Positions 1-11,298 of a stretch of 64,000 bases of DNA are shown one piece after another. The notes beneath the pieces were generated by a model. It saw only the letters and a list, made by a program, of their open reading frames with translations. It was not told the origin of the DNA and searched no databases. This DNA comes from Acanthochlamys bracteata. Taxonomy: Eukaryota; Streptophyta; Magnoliopsida; Pandanales; Velloziaceae. Position 1 is the first letter of the stretch, and each line of letters begins with the position of its first letter. The DNA lies in the NCBI GenBank assembly GCA_019914995.1, contig CM034126.1:6949001-7013000 (forward strand). Direction: 5' to 3'. Both the position numbers and the translations under genes were made by a program.

Positions 1-1
1 A

Positions 2-103
2 ATTGATGACATATCAAATGCACTAGATGAGAAAGATTTTTCAGAGGTTAAACCACCTGAAGAGCTTCTTCAGAATCCAGCGTTCCAATTTTTACAGCAG
101 TGA
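2..103 (+). CDS. 3' end of an unrecognised protein-coding gene (partial)
   Basis: The first 33 codons of frame 2 are open and end at TGA 101-103. The peptide is acidic and soluble-looking, ending in QNPAFQFLQQ, and the codons do not resemble the AT-rich DNA that follows. The window cuts off the rest of the gene, so the family cannot be named. After the TGA the same frame stays open for 28 more codons to TAG 188-190, and that stretch also looks like protein (RPPSGRVPGYREY). The TGA could therefore be a recent nonsense change or an error, or a splice acceptor could lie at the TTTTTACAG just before it. A pseudogene fragment is also possible. Confidence 0.45.
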   Translation: MDDISNALDEKDFSEVKPPEELLQNPAFQFLQQ

Positions 104-190
104 ATTGCTGGAGCCTTGATGCTTTCTCTTGATAGCTCTTCTCATGCAAGGCCTCCATCTGGACGAGTGCCTGGCTATCGAGAATACTAG

Positions 191-1654
191 ATATTTATCC
201 ATTCTTCATTGTTTACAAAGCTATTCTCTGTATTTAATTATAGGAATTTTGTAGTGTAGCCTTTTTTTAATTTCTAATTGTTTTGTTGCATTCTTTGTTG
301 GTTCAATATTTTAGCTACAGTGTTGTGGAAGGGGGAAATTTGTAAAGGCTTCCTATTTCGTTTGTTCATTTTCAGAAACAAGTGTAAAGTGACAGAATTT
401 AAGATGGAACGAATAAAGCATATCAAAAGTTGTTTTGCTTTCTGGGGAGATTATGGACATGTTTACTGTTTACTTTGCTTTAAAATGAGTTACCTATTTT
501 GCTTTAACATGAGTTACCGAAAGTAAATCTATGAAAAATAAGTTACTTAAGTAGTGTAATTTGAAATAAGTTTAATTTGTGTTTAATTTTTATAAAAAGT
601 CAGCTTGGAAGCAAAGTTTGTAGTTTAAAATATTGTTGAAACTGAAGCTTTTTTACGAAATAATTGAATTTAATTTTTATATTTATTTTTAACTAAAAAT
701 AAATTAAAAGTAATTTTTTTGGAAAATATTGAGTTTAATTTTTGTTATTTCTTTGTTGAAAGTGAGAGTGAGGTTTATTTGTTTTGAGAAAAAACTTGAG
801 TTTAAAGTCTAAAGAGATCGTTCTTCGAATCCAGTCAAGTTACCTGAAGCCGTAACAATTGTTTTCTTCGGTGCATGTGTATAATCAGGCAACGATCAGA
901 ATATTCTTCTAGATTCTCTAGTGAAGAGCTAGTTCATACGTGCAGTTCCTAGGTTTTGTGTTAAAGTAAGGGGTGTTTCAAAATTTCAGAACTTCACTTT
1001 TTTTTAAAAGATTTGCAGTTCAAAAATTTCACGTGCTTCAGTTATACATTAAATTTAAAAATTTATTTTTATTTTACTATTTAAGAACTCATCACTTTAA
1101 TTTTAAAACTCTACATTTTCTACTTCTACTTCCAATAAAATTAATAAAAATTAAAACTCACCATAGACCTATTTTTCAAAGAATTTTATTTTATAGAAAA
1201 TCTCTATTATTCCTACAAATCCTGTTGCCAAGAATGATAAAGAGAAATTGATTCATTTACTTATCATACTCTGATTTTTTGTTCGATATTTTCTCAATTT
1301 TTTCTTTGATTTTGTCCGATTTGTTCTTTTATTTTTTTCGATTTCATTTATTTTATAGATTAGATTTGTCTATAAAATTTCTGATTTTTATTATTGATAA
1401 AGTTTTTTTCTTCTATAAGCAGAACATCTCAAGCTTCTTCTCCATCTTATTTTGATAAATTTTTAGAAACCATTTCACTTACTAAAAAAATTAAAAAAAT
1501 AGATTTTTTTTATACTTTTATTTATTTTTCAATTACCAAAAAAAATAGCTATTTATTATTATTATTTTTACTAATATATTTAAATAATTAAATAAAATAT
1601 TATTTTTATTTTTATCTCTACCAATTACTTTTTTTTTGTTACTTTTACTTATTA
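191..1654. other. AT-rich intergenic DNA and presumed 3' UTR
   Basis: The first part is probably 3' UTR of the upstream gene, with a canonical AATAAA at 412-417. From about 540 onward the sequence is strongly AT-rich with homopolymer runs. The open frames at 278-526, 973-1251 and 1394-1591 are low-complexity and match no family I know. No gene or RNA is seen. Confidence 0.5.
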
Positions 1655-1659
1655 TTCTT
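1655..1659 (+). repeat. Target-site duplication of copia element A, left copy
   Basis: TTCTT directly precedes the 5' LTR and is repeated exactly at 5446-5450 after the 3' LTR. A 5-bp duplication is the normal length for Ty1/copia integration. Confidence 0.8.
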
Positions 1660-2234
1660 TGTTAGAAATTGTAAAACCATTATGTAAATTAGTGGTTCAT
1701 TAGAATACAACAACTTAAATATGCATTCATATTGGAATTCCAAAGATCAAGGAAGACGAACCATTACCCAAAAATTTGAAAAGCCAACGGTTAAGGATTT
1801 TGAAACATCTCTTGATAGATGAAAAGCCAAATGACTTAAATAATTATTGAGAAGATGAAAGGACAACCGTTTGGAAATTCAAAAGTCTCTTTGGGGCATT
1901 ATATATATGAATAAGAGGCATTTGCTTGAAAATGAGAAAAAGAGAAAGGATCATTTTCACATCAAGTGTGAGAATTATAAACAAAGCATTCTAGTGAGAG
2001 TTCCTACTTAAAGTGTAACACAAGAGTTTGTAATTGCTTTTGTTTAGTGATTTTCTTGAAGGCTAGTTTGTCTTTCCGTGAGTTTTTTTTTTCATTTTTC
2101 TCCACATAAATCTCTTGTCTTTGTGATTGTCTTGCTCTTATCTCAATTCTCGTATTGCTTACGCAAGATCCTTGAGTGTGTTTTATATTTCCGCTGCGTC
2201 TATCGACGATTGAATACACTCGCTATTTCCAACA
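1660..2234 (+). repeat. 5' LTR of copia element A
   Basis: The repeat begins TGTTAGAAATTG and ends CCAACA, and aligns along its whole length with 4874-5445. It contains the TATA-like run ATTATATATATGAAT near 1900, where an LTR promoter would be expected. Confidence 0.88.
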
Positions 2235-2236
2235 AG

Positions 2237-2250
2237 TGGTATCAGAGCCA
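2237..2250 (+). other. Primer-binding site of copia element A
   Basis: TGGTATCAGAGCCA lies two bases after the 5' LTR. It is the standard plant copia site complementary to initiator-methionine tRNA and fixes the element on the plus strand. Confidence 0.9.
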
Positions 2251-2444
2251 TTGATTTGTTGCAATGACAAGCAAGTACGAGATTGAAAAGAAATGCAAGA
2301 TTATGGTAAGTAAGGTTGGAGGTGCGGATCACTCGAATATCCTTACTTGTGTGGCGTACTGATAATAGTGAGGCTCTAGTGGGAGAGACAATGGTTACTG
2401 TATGTGACAAGTTTTGAAGTTGCTGGAGTCAGTCTATCAAATTT

Positions 2445-4530
2445 ATGGCAAATTATGGAAGAGAAAATATCATCAGTAAGGTACGTTTTATTTTTCGTCT
2501 TACGAAAAATTTGTTATCTGTAGGAGAATTGGATGACCTGGACTGCAAGACTCGCGGTGGATGCAAGATCATTAAGGTCATCAAGGACGGGTTGGAAAAA
2601 CTGGAGGTTAAAATGATCGACTCAAATCTGTATAAGGTGCATGGGGTGACACGAGTGCAGTAAATGCTTGTGTTGCATCGGGCAATATTTGGGATATCAC
2701 GCAAGTATGGCACCTGAAATTTGGGCACATTTCGGAACGTGAGTTGAAGATCCTCAGTGATCGGAAGTTCCTGATGGGACTATCCGAGGTAAAATTGCCG
2801 TTCTGCGAATAGTGTGTCACCGGTGAGCAGCACTGTGAAAGATTTAGAGATCATTTTCAGTTTAAAGACAATTTCGACTTGTTTCACTCGGACTGGAACT
2901 TGTATGTTTCCAATCCGAAGGAAGTTCGATGTTTTTGAGATATTCAATTTTTTAAAACCCGGACGGAACTTGATTCAGCAGCAGAATTAAGTCCAGAAGA
3001 TGCCTATGATATGCTAAAGATGTTTGGGGTATTACCTATGGTATCCCATTGCCCATACGGTTATCTTCAGCAGAGATGTCATATTTGCGGAGGACCAATT
3101 GTAAAGAGTGACTGAACGCAATGATGTAAGGGAGAAGGAAGCATCACTCCCAGCGGTGACCACATCGGTACTGGAAGATAATGATTAAAAAGACGATCCT
3201 AATCTGGAGCATGAACCAGCTGATGAGCACATGGAAGAGGATGGAGTTCCCAGGCCTACATCCCTTAGGCATTCAACTCGCAAGAAAAACACACCTGAGA
3301 GGTATGATGACTATGTTATGGAGCTATCTCAATCTGCATATTACTTATTCACAGAAGAAAAAGAGTCATCTTCTCTCAAAAAAGCTCTGGAGAGTTCAGA
3401 TGCGTCTCTGTGGATGAAAGCTATGCAGGAAGAGGTTGAGTCACTTCATAAAAGTAGCACATGGGAGTCGGTCCCTCTGGCTCAAAATCGTAAGGCTATT
3501 AGGAATAAATAGATCTACAAGATCAAGCGAGGTAAGAATGATCAATTAACACGGTATTGTGCTCGGCTGGTGGTGAATGGCTACGCCCAGATAGATTTTT
3601 AGGGATCGACTTTGATGAGATCTTTTCTCCAGTGGTACGTTTGATAACTATTCGTGTGGTTTTAGCGTTGTGTGCATCATCGGTTCTCCATCTTGAACAG
3701 CTCAATGTCAAAACAATATTTTTGCACGGGGAGTTTGAAGATGAGAAATATATGGTCTAACCAGAAGGCTTTGCCGTGAAGGTAGAGAGGATCTGGTTTA
3801 TCGGTTGGCCAAATCTCTTTTTGAGCTTAAACAAGCACTATAATGTTGGTATAAGAGATTTGATTCTTGTATCGGGAGCCTTGGATACAGCAAGCTGGTC
3901 TCAGACTCTTGTGTGATATCAAGAAATTTACGCGAGGTGAGTTTGTCATCTTGCTACTGTAAGTGGATTGTATGCTTGTGTCAGGTGCAAGCATAGGTCA
4001 CATCTAATAATTGAAGGCTCAAATGGCTAGTGAATTTGATACCAAGAACTTGGTGTCGGCAAACAGAATTCTGGGGATGTAGATATACCGAGATAGAAGC
4101 AATAGAGAGATGCGGCTATCTCAGGTTAGTTATCTGAGTAAAGTGTTTGGAACGGTTCAATATGTATGTGGGAAGTCGATGTCTACCCCACTCTCTATTA
4201 GTCTTAAACTATTCTCTTTGTTATCCCCTAGTTAGGATCAAGAGAGGATATGGATGTCTCGGGTACCATATGCATCAGCAGTGGGAAGCCTAATGTATGC
4301 CATGATTTGCACTCGGTCTGACATTGCACATGTAGTGGGAGTGGTAAGTAGATTCATGGCATGTCCTGACATTGAGCATTGGAAGACGGTGAAAAGGATC
4401 CTTCGGTATATGAAAGAAACTTTGAATGCTGCATTGTGTTACAGAAGATCTGGATTTATTGTCAAAGAATTTATTGATATAAATTATGCAGGTGATTTGG
4501 TAGGAGGTTATTTTCAGTGGGAGCATTGAC
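2445..4530 (+). pseudogene. Degenerate copia pol (GAG-pre-integrase, RT and RNase H remnants)
   Basis: Recognisable pieces occur in order. NLLSVGELDD and WHLKFGHISE (about 2500-2740) are the GAG-pre-integrase region. RHSTRKKNTPERYDDYV (from about 3268) is the linker before reverse transcriptase. GIDFDEIFSPVVR and LNVKTIFLHGEFED (3604-3745) are the RT core with its first catalytic region. PYASAVGSLMYAMICTR onward (4263) leads into RNase H. Stops and frameshifts separate every block. The integrase core is essentially absent, which explains the short element. No functional protein can be made. Confidence 0.85.
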
Positions 4531-4873
4531 ATGCTCAAGATTTCTACCAAAGAGAACCCTGTGGGTGCCTTAACTGAGACGGTAATCCTTCACATATTTT
4601 TATTTTGTAGATCTCTATATGGAAACTTAATAGAGAACAGCATTGGATGTGACCGTTGTCACAAGAAAGTCGAAAGAAAATCACTTCAAGATAGCAATGA
4701 AATCGGAAGAAGATAGGTAGCAGTATGAGGTAAAAGGAAGTCAGCTAGCATGCGTGCTAGCCCTACTCTTTTCAATCGTACCTATTTTCACTGTCGTCGA
4801 ATTTTGACGATTACGTATCGATTTCTTGTTATTCTTGAATTGCAATTTACAAAGTATCTTTAAGTGAAAGATT

Positions 4874-5445
4874 TGTTAGAAATTGTAAGGCCACTATATA
4901 AATTAGTGATTCATTAGAATGCAACAAGTTAAATGTACATTCATATTGGAATGCCAAAGATCAAGGAAGACGAATCATCACCCAAAAAGTTAGAAAGCCA
5001 ACGGTTAAGGACTTTGAAACATCTTTTGAAAGATTAAAAGTCAAAGGACTTGAGCAATTAGTGAGAAAATAAAAGGACAACCGTTTGAAAATTCAAGAGT
5101 CTCCTTGGGGCATTATATATATGAATGAGAGGCATTTGTTTGAAAATGAGAAAAAGAGAAATGATCATTTTCGCATCAAGTGTGAGAGATATAAACAAAA
5201 CATTCTAATTAGAGTTCGCACTTAAAGTGTAACACAAGAGTTTATAATTGCTTTTATTTAGTGATTTCTTTGAAGGCTAGTTTATCTTTCGGTGGGATTT
5301 TTTTCGTTTTTTTTCACGTAAATCTCTTGTCTTTGTGATTATTTTGCTCTTATCTCAATTCTCGTATTCTTACGCAAGATCCTTAAATGTGTTTATATTT
5401 TTCGCTATGTTTATCGACAATCGAACACACTCGCTATTTTCGATA
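4874..5445 (+). repeat. 3' LTR of copia element A
   Basis: Direct repeat of 1660-2234, preceded by a purine-rich stretch (AAGTGAAAGAT) as polypurine tract. Its last bases have drifted from CA to TA. TTCTT follows at 5446-5450. Confidence 0.88.
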
Positions 5446-5450
5446 TTCTT

Positions 5451-6629
5451 TTATCCAAACATATATGAATTTTGACGGTGAATGGAATCTTGTGTCCTAC
5501 AAATGTATTACTTTTGGTTTTCAAATTAAATATCTAAATCATTATATTTTTAATTAACCAAAAAAAATCATAAAATGTTTATAGAGACGGAATAGCCTCG
5601 TTTATCTAATATTATTAGCATGTACGATAGGATATTAATTAACATAAAAGGCTATTTAACATCAGTCTAGCGTTTTCTGAAATTTATTTTCTTGAAATAA
5701 ATTAGCATCTCAGTATATGACTTGCTTCACCTAATGTAGAGGACATATAAACATAAACATATATTTGAAATGTATTAATATGGAAGAGGTTTGTAAACGT
5801 TTAACCTGTTAACTTCCTTGGTACTTTTTGTTTTTTATTCCATATTCCATATTCAATTACCCATCTAAAGAGATGTATCTAATCACATCTCTACCCTACA
5901 ACAAAAATAAATCACCCGAATGAGAGGGGTTTGAGAAGTTGTGCTAAGTTCCCCAACTGATAACAGTACCTTTAAAAATCACTTTCAGTATTAAGTAGTT
6001 CATTTGTGATTGAATAATTTACTAGAAAATTCAAGATAGCTGATAGATCAATGAAGACTTTCGTTCACTTTTTGAATTGCATTTAGGAGATCGAACATTG
6101 TTTGTGGTGCATAATATGGTCCACCGAAAGTGGTGCAGAAACACATGCGAAGATTAGATAGATTGGTTTTTAATTGGAGAATTGACTGAAATTGTAACGA
6201 CTTCAAACAATAGTTTACGGTAAAAAAGTTGAACTGTTCTATCTAATTGAAAAACTGGTACTCTTGTATTTATAAACGACGACCAAAGGTCTCTTTAAAT
6301 ATGGACAACTTGGAAGTAACCAGAGGACCAGACATGTCTCCAATTCTTAATTTGCCTATGTTCAACTTTTGCTTATCGGTCTCTGGTACACAATTATTAC
6401 GTACACTACAAATTAGTTTGATTAGAATCTCACGTTTTTCACAATTTTGGTCGTATTTTATTGAAACTAATACGGCAATCACATGCATTTGGCTAATAAC
6501 AATATCTCTTGACTTGAACGTAGCTTAGCGGGCGGATAACTAGGGAAATGGCAAGCAATTCCTTCAGTCATTAAAATGAATTATTATTCACTACAGACTT
6601 AGTACATGGTTAACTAATCATCACTGGTC
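5451..6629. other. Intergenic DNA upstream of the peroxidase gene
   Basis: AT-rich sequence with no family-like reading frame. The overlapping opposite-strand frames at 6247-6528 show no recognisable domain. The last few hundred bases presumably include the peroxidase promoter, but I recognise only the TATA-like box at 6630. Confidence 0.4.
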
Positions 6630-6637
6630 TATAAGTA
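6630..6637 (+). promoter_or_regulatory. Putative TATA box of the peroxidase gene
   Basis: TATAAGTA lies 75 bp upstream of the chosen ATG (6705), a good spacing for a short 5' UTR. It also argues against the in-frame ATG at 6645, which would sit at or before the predicted transcription start. Confidence 0.45.
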
Positions 6638-6704
6638 AGGATCAATGCTTGTGCTTGAGCCTGGAACAGAAGCAAGCAAGCAATTAACGGCCTCTTATAC
6701 AACC

Positions 6705-7941
6705 ATGACTTCTTCTATTTGCCTAGCTCTCTTCTTCTGCTTCTTCACTCTATTTTCTTCGTTCACTGAAGCAGACCAAAATCTACCGCCGCCGGTGAAC
6801 CGTGGTCTCTCCTACACTTTCTATGGATCGATCTGCCCAAACCTTGAGATCACTGTGAGAAACTATCTCAGGAATGCCATCTGCAAAGACGCAGGCCTTG
6901 CTGCTGGCCTTCTCCGTCTCCATTTCCATGACTGCTTCGTTCAGGTAAATTAACTACTACACTCATATACATAGATGTAGTAGAAGACAGACTACACATC
7001 TAAACACATGCTAGCTATAATGGATGATTACCATGTTACAGGGTTGTGATGCATCCGTGCTGCTAGATGGATCAGCAAGCGGACCAGGAGAGCAGAACAC
7101 GCCGCCTAACCTCAGTCTACGACCGTCGGCATTGAAGACAATCGATGACATAAGAGCTCTTGTCCATAAACACTGTGGACGTGTTGTCTCCTGTGCCGAC
7201 ATCACTGCCCTCGCCGCTAGGGATTCGGTCTTCTTGGTACGCATACATTGACTTCATATATTGTGTTAAGCTTCTACATCGATGTTTTATATTGGCTCCA
7301 CCTCTTTCTCCATGCAGGCCGGTGGTCCCGATTACCGTGTGCCGCTAGGCCGACGAGACGGCCGGAGCTTCGCGACGCTCAATGAAGTTCTTGCAAGCCT
7401 GCCGGCACCCTTCTCCAATGCCACCGTCCTCCTCGCCGCTTTTGCAAGGTTGAAATTTGATGCCAACGATCTTGTCGCCCTCTCTGGCGGTCACACCATC
7501 GGCATCGGCCACTGCTCATCATTCAGTAACCGTCTCTTCCCTTCACAGGACCCTACCATGGACAAAAACTTCGCCAACCAGCTCTACAAAACATGTCCAT
7601 CTTCAAACTCACCGAACACCACAGTGCTGGATATTAGGTCGCCGAATACGTTCGACAATAAGTACTACGTCGATCTCCTCAACAGGCAGGGATTGTTCAC
7701 GTCAGACCAAGACTTGTACACTGATCTAAGGACAAGAGACATTGTCACTAGCTTCGCGTTGAACCAGACCAAGTTTTTCGAGCAGTTTGCTGCGTCGATG
7801 GTGAAGATGGGGCAGCTGGGCGTACTGACTGGCGGACAAGGTGAGATCAGGTCGAACTGCTCCACAAGGAACTCCGGCAGCAGTAGTCAGAGCTTATGGA
7901 CTGTGGTGGAAGAAGGCGAGGGCATCAGTGCCACATTCTAA
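6705..7941 (+). CDS. Class III secretory peroxidase, peroxidase 12-like
   Basis: A haem peroxidase of the plant secretory pathway, using H2O2 to oxidise phenolics in the wall or apoplast. Exons are 6705-6944, 7042-7236 and 7318-7941, all joined in phase 0 with GT/AG introns of 97 and 81 bp, giving 352 residues. Residues 1-23 form a hydrophobic signal peptide. RLHFHDCF (71-78) holds the distal Arg and His75, GCDASVLLDG follows the first intron, and LVALSGGHTIG (197-207) holds the proximal His204. The end has the family's GEIRSNC plus a short tail. ATG 6705 is chosen because the upstream in-frame ATG at 6645 would put 20 polar residues before the signal peptide. The introns sit at two of the family's three conserved positions; the third, around the LSGGHT motif, is absent. 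The frame is intact. The closest family member I recognise is Arabidopsis peroxidase 12 (LDGSASGP, LFPSQDPTMDK). Confidence 0.93.
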
Positions 7942-8248
7942 GCTCGCTTTTAGTTATCAGCATGTCTTTTATTTTAAGTTAGAGATCCATAAATGTGTTG
8001 ACGCAGCACTGATAATCTGTGTAGTCTACGTTTTAATTCTGTTAGACTTGATGTATTGAAGTTTTCTTTCTGTCTTGTGTCACTAGCATGGCTTGATTTT
8101 GTGTTGTTAGTTAGCAGTGGTTCTCTCCTCTATTTGATTTTGTTTAATATTCTACGAAGTTCTGCATATAAATCTTTATTATTGAGCTTGCGAGAAGCGA
8201 GAATGACAGTCTTCGTCGTCTCTCTTCTTGTGTTGAACTGTTAAGGTG
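7942..8248. other. Peroxidase 3' flank
   Basis: T-rich sequence between the peroxidase stop and the next retroelement, presumably containing the 3' UTR and polyadenylation region. I do not see a clear AATAAA and no other gene. Confidence 0.4.
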
Positions 8249-8253
8249 TACAA
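8249..8253. repeat. Target-site duplication of copia element B, left copy
   Basis: TACAA here is matched by TACAA at 18440-18444 on the far side, after allowing for loss of the last two bases (CA) of the right LTR. Confidence 0.65.
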
Positions 8254-8865
8254 TGTTAGAAAAGAAAGAACGGAGAGATAGCCCTTGTAGAACTAAGTAA
8301 CTCATAACCAAAGCAAAATTGTTTCTAACAAATAAATAATCAAGAAATCCACTTAATACAAAATACTTAGTGATAAATCAAAATATAGCCAAAATAGTCA
8401 CTAGAAACATAAATGATATCGAGAATAACAACAACAAAATGAAAATAATATTTAACGTGGTTCGGCTTCAGAAAGAAAACCTACGTTCACGAATACGAGA
8501 AAAAATCTATGCAGAAAAGAGTAGAAACAGAAAATTAAAAAAAAAAAGATAAAATACAAAGTCTGTCAAATTCTATCTAAGGTTTATAACTGGTCGTACA
8601 GAAGTCGAGAATAGATCGATAACTGAGATATAGGTCAGTAACAGGTCTAGAACTCCTTTCTCTGAAAGAGAAGCAATTGTAGTGCGACCAGTGCGAATAT
8701 ACAAGATCGGAAAATACTATAGCGGGTGGGGAAATATTATAGTAAGATCGCCCAAAGCCTAACAGAGATCGTATAAAGTTGATAATACTTTTGACGTCGA
8801 TAATAGGTTGACAAAAGATTTCAAATTTGGTCATCTAAGGTCGGAATCAAATGCAAAGCATAACA
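8254..8865 (-). repeat. 3' LTR of copia element B
   Basis: Direct repeat of 17696-18439. Shared blocks include TTTAACGTGG near 8451 and AAGGTCGGAATCAAA near 8837. It lacks about 150 bp present in the other copy around 17940-18110, including the AATTCCACTATG block. Confidence 0.85.
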
Positions 8866-8902
8866 AATCTCCACCTTGACTTGAATGCCGACCGAAAAAA
8901 GT

Positions 8903-9016
8903 CTTTTCTCCATTAAAGTGTTGTAAGATATATTTATAACCTGCGTATACTAAGAAAATCTTTTCTCCATTAAAGTGTTGTAAGACATATTTATAACCTG
9001 CGTATACTAAAAAAAT
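8903..9016. repeat. Two-copy 57-bp tandem repeat inside copia B
   Basis: A unit beginning CTTTTCTCCATTAAAGTGTT and ending at TGCGTATACTAAGAAAAT is repeated head to tail with a period of 57 bp and few differences. It lies between the polypurine tract and the RNase H remnant. Confidence 0.8.
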
Positions 9017-9033
9017 CCAACTAATGTTTGAAC

Positions 9034-9815
9034 CATAGTTGTTAGACCCGGACCGACCCGTCCGGATCGATCCGGAAACCGTCAACCCGGACAGTAAACC
9101 GGTCCGGCTTTACTAAAAGACCTTTTATGCAATCGATCCAGTTTGACCGATTCTGACCCGCCCGCCCGGGTCAAATCGGGTTGAAAATTTTTTTTAAAAA
9201 TTATTAAAAAATTTTAAATTGATGACATATTTAATGCAAAAATAATTATTAATAGTCCTATATTAAAAAATGATATGTAGTTTAGATTTAGCATTTGGAT
9301 GTGATAATACAAAAAATATAATTGATTATTTCTTATTTGTAAATATCAATTATTAGTGATTTTTAAATTTTTATATTTTAAAATATTTAAACTCAAATAT
9401 GTATACCTAAAAAAGTTTATTATATCTCTTTTATGATTTATCTATTTTATGGTTTTATTTTTTTCTAATCTCCTAATTTATTTAAAAATTTCTATTTAAA
9501 TTTTAGTTGTTATTATTGTTGTTGTTGGTGGCAATTATGGTGGCAATATTTTAATTTTTGCGGTGATTATTATTACTGTTGTTGTTGATAGTAATGACAT
9601 AATAAAAATATCTAATTTTTTGTTATGATTGCTATAGCTATTATTATTGGTAGTATTATTAGCAGTAAATTTCTTACTATAATTATTATTATTAGTTAAA
9701 AATACTTTAATATTATTGATCCGACGGTTCGACCGGTTGATCCGACGGTTCAATCCGAGAACCGTGACCCAGACAATTTTACGGTTCGATATCCGGTTCG
9801 GTTCTTACAACTATG
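9034..9815. mobile_element. hAT-like nonautonomous DNA transposon (782 bp) nested in copia B
   Basis: The ends are inverted repeats: CATAGTTGTTAGA at the left, and the right end ...TCTTACAACTATG reads CATAGTTGTAAGA on the other strand. They are flanked by a perfect 8-bp duplication GTTTGAAC (9026-9033 and 9816-9823). Eight-base duplications are typical of hAT elements. Both subterminal regions carry CCGGTCCGG/GGTTCGGTTC-type GC-rich motifs around an AT-rich core with trinucleotide-like runs. No transposase is encoded. Confidence 0.85.
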
Positions 9816-9900
9816 GTTTGAACTTCCAAAAAGAATAAACCTTTACTAGCATATTAGCTGGATTTTCTGCAATTACAAGCTTTTTGACAATAACAGCATC

Positions 9901-10094
9901 TTAAGAGATGATGTCTTTTACAAAATGAAACATAATATCAATGTGTTTAGATCTCTCATGATATATTTGGTTTTTAGTTATATAAATAGCATTTTGACTA
10001 TCACAATAAACTATAGCAACATTATGATTTAATGCAAGCTTTCTATATAAACCTCGCAACCAAATAGCTTCCTTAACGGCTTCAGTAACAGTCA
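9901..10094 (-). pseudogene. Copia B RNase H, C-terminal part
   Basis: The minus strand reads TEAVKEAIWLRG, YCDSQNAIYI and HERSKHIDI, which are copia RNase H signatures. It is cut from the rest of the domain by the foldback insertion at 10095. Confidence 0.85.
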
Positions 10095-11293
10095 TGATAA
10101 GTATACAATTGAATACATTTGAATGTAATATTATTATACTATAAATAATACTTTTATAATTATTATGAGCTAAATTGAATTAATTGAGATTAATTATATG
10201 CTTATTAAGTCAAATTGTACATGCTATGTAGGTAAAGAAGAAAAAAAATCAAAGAAATATCATTGAGCCAATAAGAAGAAGATGAGCTTATGATAAAAAA
10301 GGCCCACAAGGAAAGAATTAAAGAAAAACGAAGATCAGAGTAGAGACGAAAAAATTTTCAGATTTACTTTCTTCTCTTTTCCTAATGTTTTATTTTTTAT
10401 ACAATATTATTATGTGTAATATTAATATAAATGGCTAAATTTTCTAAACTAGAGTTAGGATGAAATCCTAATAAATTTAATTTATTTCTAATATTATGTG
10501 ATATATGAATTATTAATTTTATGTGAGTTGTTAATTATTATTTGAAAGGATATTTAGATATTAAATTTGCATACATGATCAGTATTAAGTTTGATATCTA
10601 GATTATTATATTAATTGTGTTTGCGAGGACCAATCGGAACATAGTTTATGAATTACAGAATTAATAGCTGTAGTTAATGTTTACTGGACCAAAGTGAATG
10701 CAACTACATGATTTATAATTTCGTAGGACTTAATGCATCGTTAGTAATTTCTAAATAAGGAGTTAGAATATCACTAGTGATAGATGATTTTATACTGAAA
10801 CAAGGTTAAAATCATAATTAGAAATCGTACGTAAGAATTGGACCAAGGTGTTAGGTACAAAGTCTTCATAATCATCATAATCTATTATCGCATTTATTTA
10901 AGGATTAAATTAGAGATATTAGTGGTGGATTCTAACTCCAGTTTAGAGAATTTAGTCATTCATATTAATATTACATACAATAGTGTTGTATGGAAAATAA
11001 AATATGAGTAAAAAAGAAGAAAGCAAATTTGAAAAATTCTTCATCTCTACTCTGATCTTCCTTTTCTTTAATTCTTTTCTTGTGGGCCTTTTTATCATAA
11101 GCTCATCTTCTGCTTATTGGTTTAAAGATATTTCTTTAATTTTTTTTCTTCTTTACCTACATAGTATGTACAAATTGGCTTAATAAGCATATAATTTATC
11201 TCAATTAATTCAATTTAGCTCACAATAATTATAAAAATATCATTTATATTATAATAATATTATATTAAAATGTATACAATTGTATACTTATCA
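10095..11293. mobile_element. Foldback element with about 370-bp terminal inverted repeats
   Basis: The left arm (10095 to about 10466) is repeated in inverted orientation by the right arm (about 10926-11293). Matching landmarks are TGATAAGTATACAATTG at the tips, GGCCCACAAGGAAAGAATTA and its complement, and CTAAACTAGAGTTAGGAT and its complement. The loop is about 460 bp and has no coding capacity. A perfect 5-bp duplication AGTCA flanks it (10090-10094 and 11294-11298). The interrupted RNase H frame runs on directly if the insert and one AGTCA are ignored, which confirms the boundaries. The superfamily is unresolved: long arms suggest a Mutator-like or foldback type, but 5 bp is not the usual 9-bp Mutator duplication. 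Confidence 0.88.
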
Positions 11294-11298
11294 AGTCA

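Larger units (their letters stand above)
1660..5445 (+). mobile_element. Ty1/copia LTR retrotransposon A, internally deleted
   Basis: This is a complete insertion with two LTRs of about 575 and 572 bp, a 5-bp target duplication (TTCTT), a tRNA-iMet type primer-binding site two bases after the 5' LTR, and copia pol remnants in the order GAG-pre-integrase, reverse transcriptase, RNase H. The internal region is only about 2.6 kb against the usual 4 kb or more, so gag, protease and most of integrase are missing. Reading frames carry many stops and shifts. The LTRs differ at many positions, including small indels, so the insertion is not recent. It cannot be autonomous. Confidence 0.9.

Noticed and set aside
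278-526. 82-codon open frame downstream of the first gene
   Set aside because: Phe/Cys-rich, low complexity, contains an AATAAA and resembles UTR rather than coding sequence.
810-850. TTCGAATCC sequence resembling a tRNA T-loop
   Set aside because: No matching acceptor or anticodon arms can be folded around it, so it is not a tRNA gene.
4744-4761. GCTAGCATGCGTGCTAGC near-palindrome inside copia A
   Set aside because: A short imperfect palindrome in decayed retroelement DNA, with no second copy and no functional context.
6645-6704. Earlier in-frame ATG for the peroxidase
   Set aside because: It would add 20 polar residues before a clear signal peptide and lies too close to the TATA-like box at 6630.
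7011-7865. Opposite-strand open frames over the peroxidase exons
   Set aside because: Shadows of the GC-richer coding sequence; no independent motifs.
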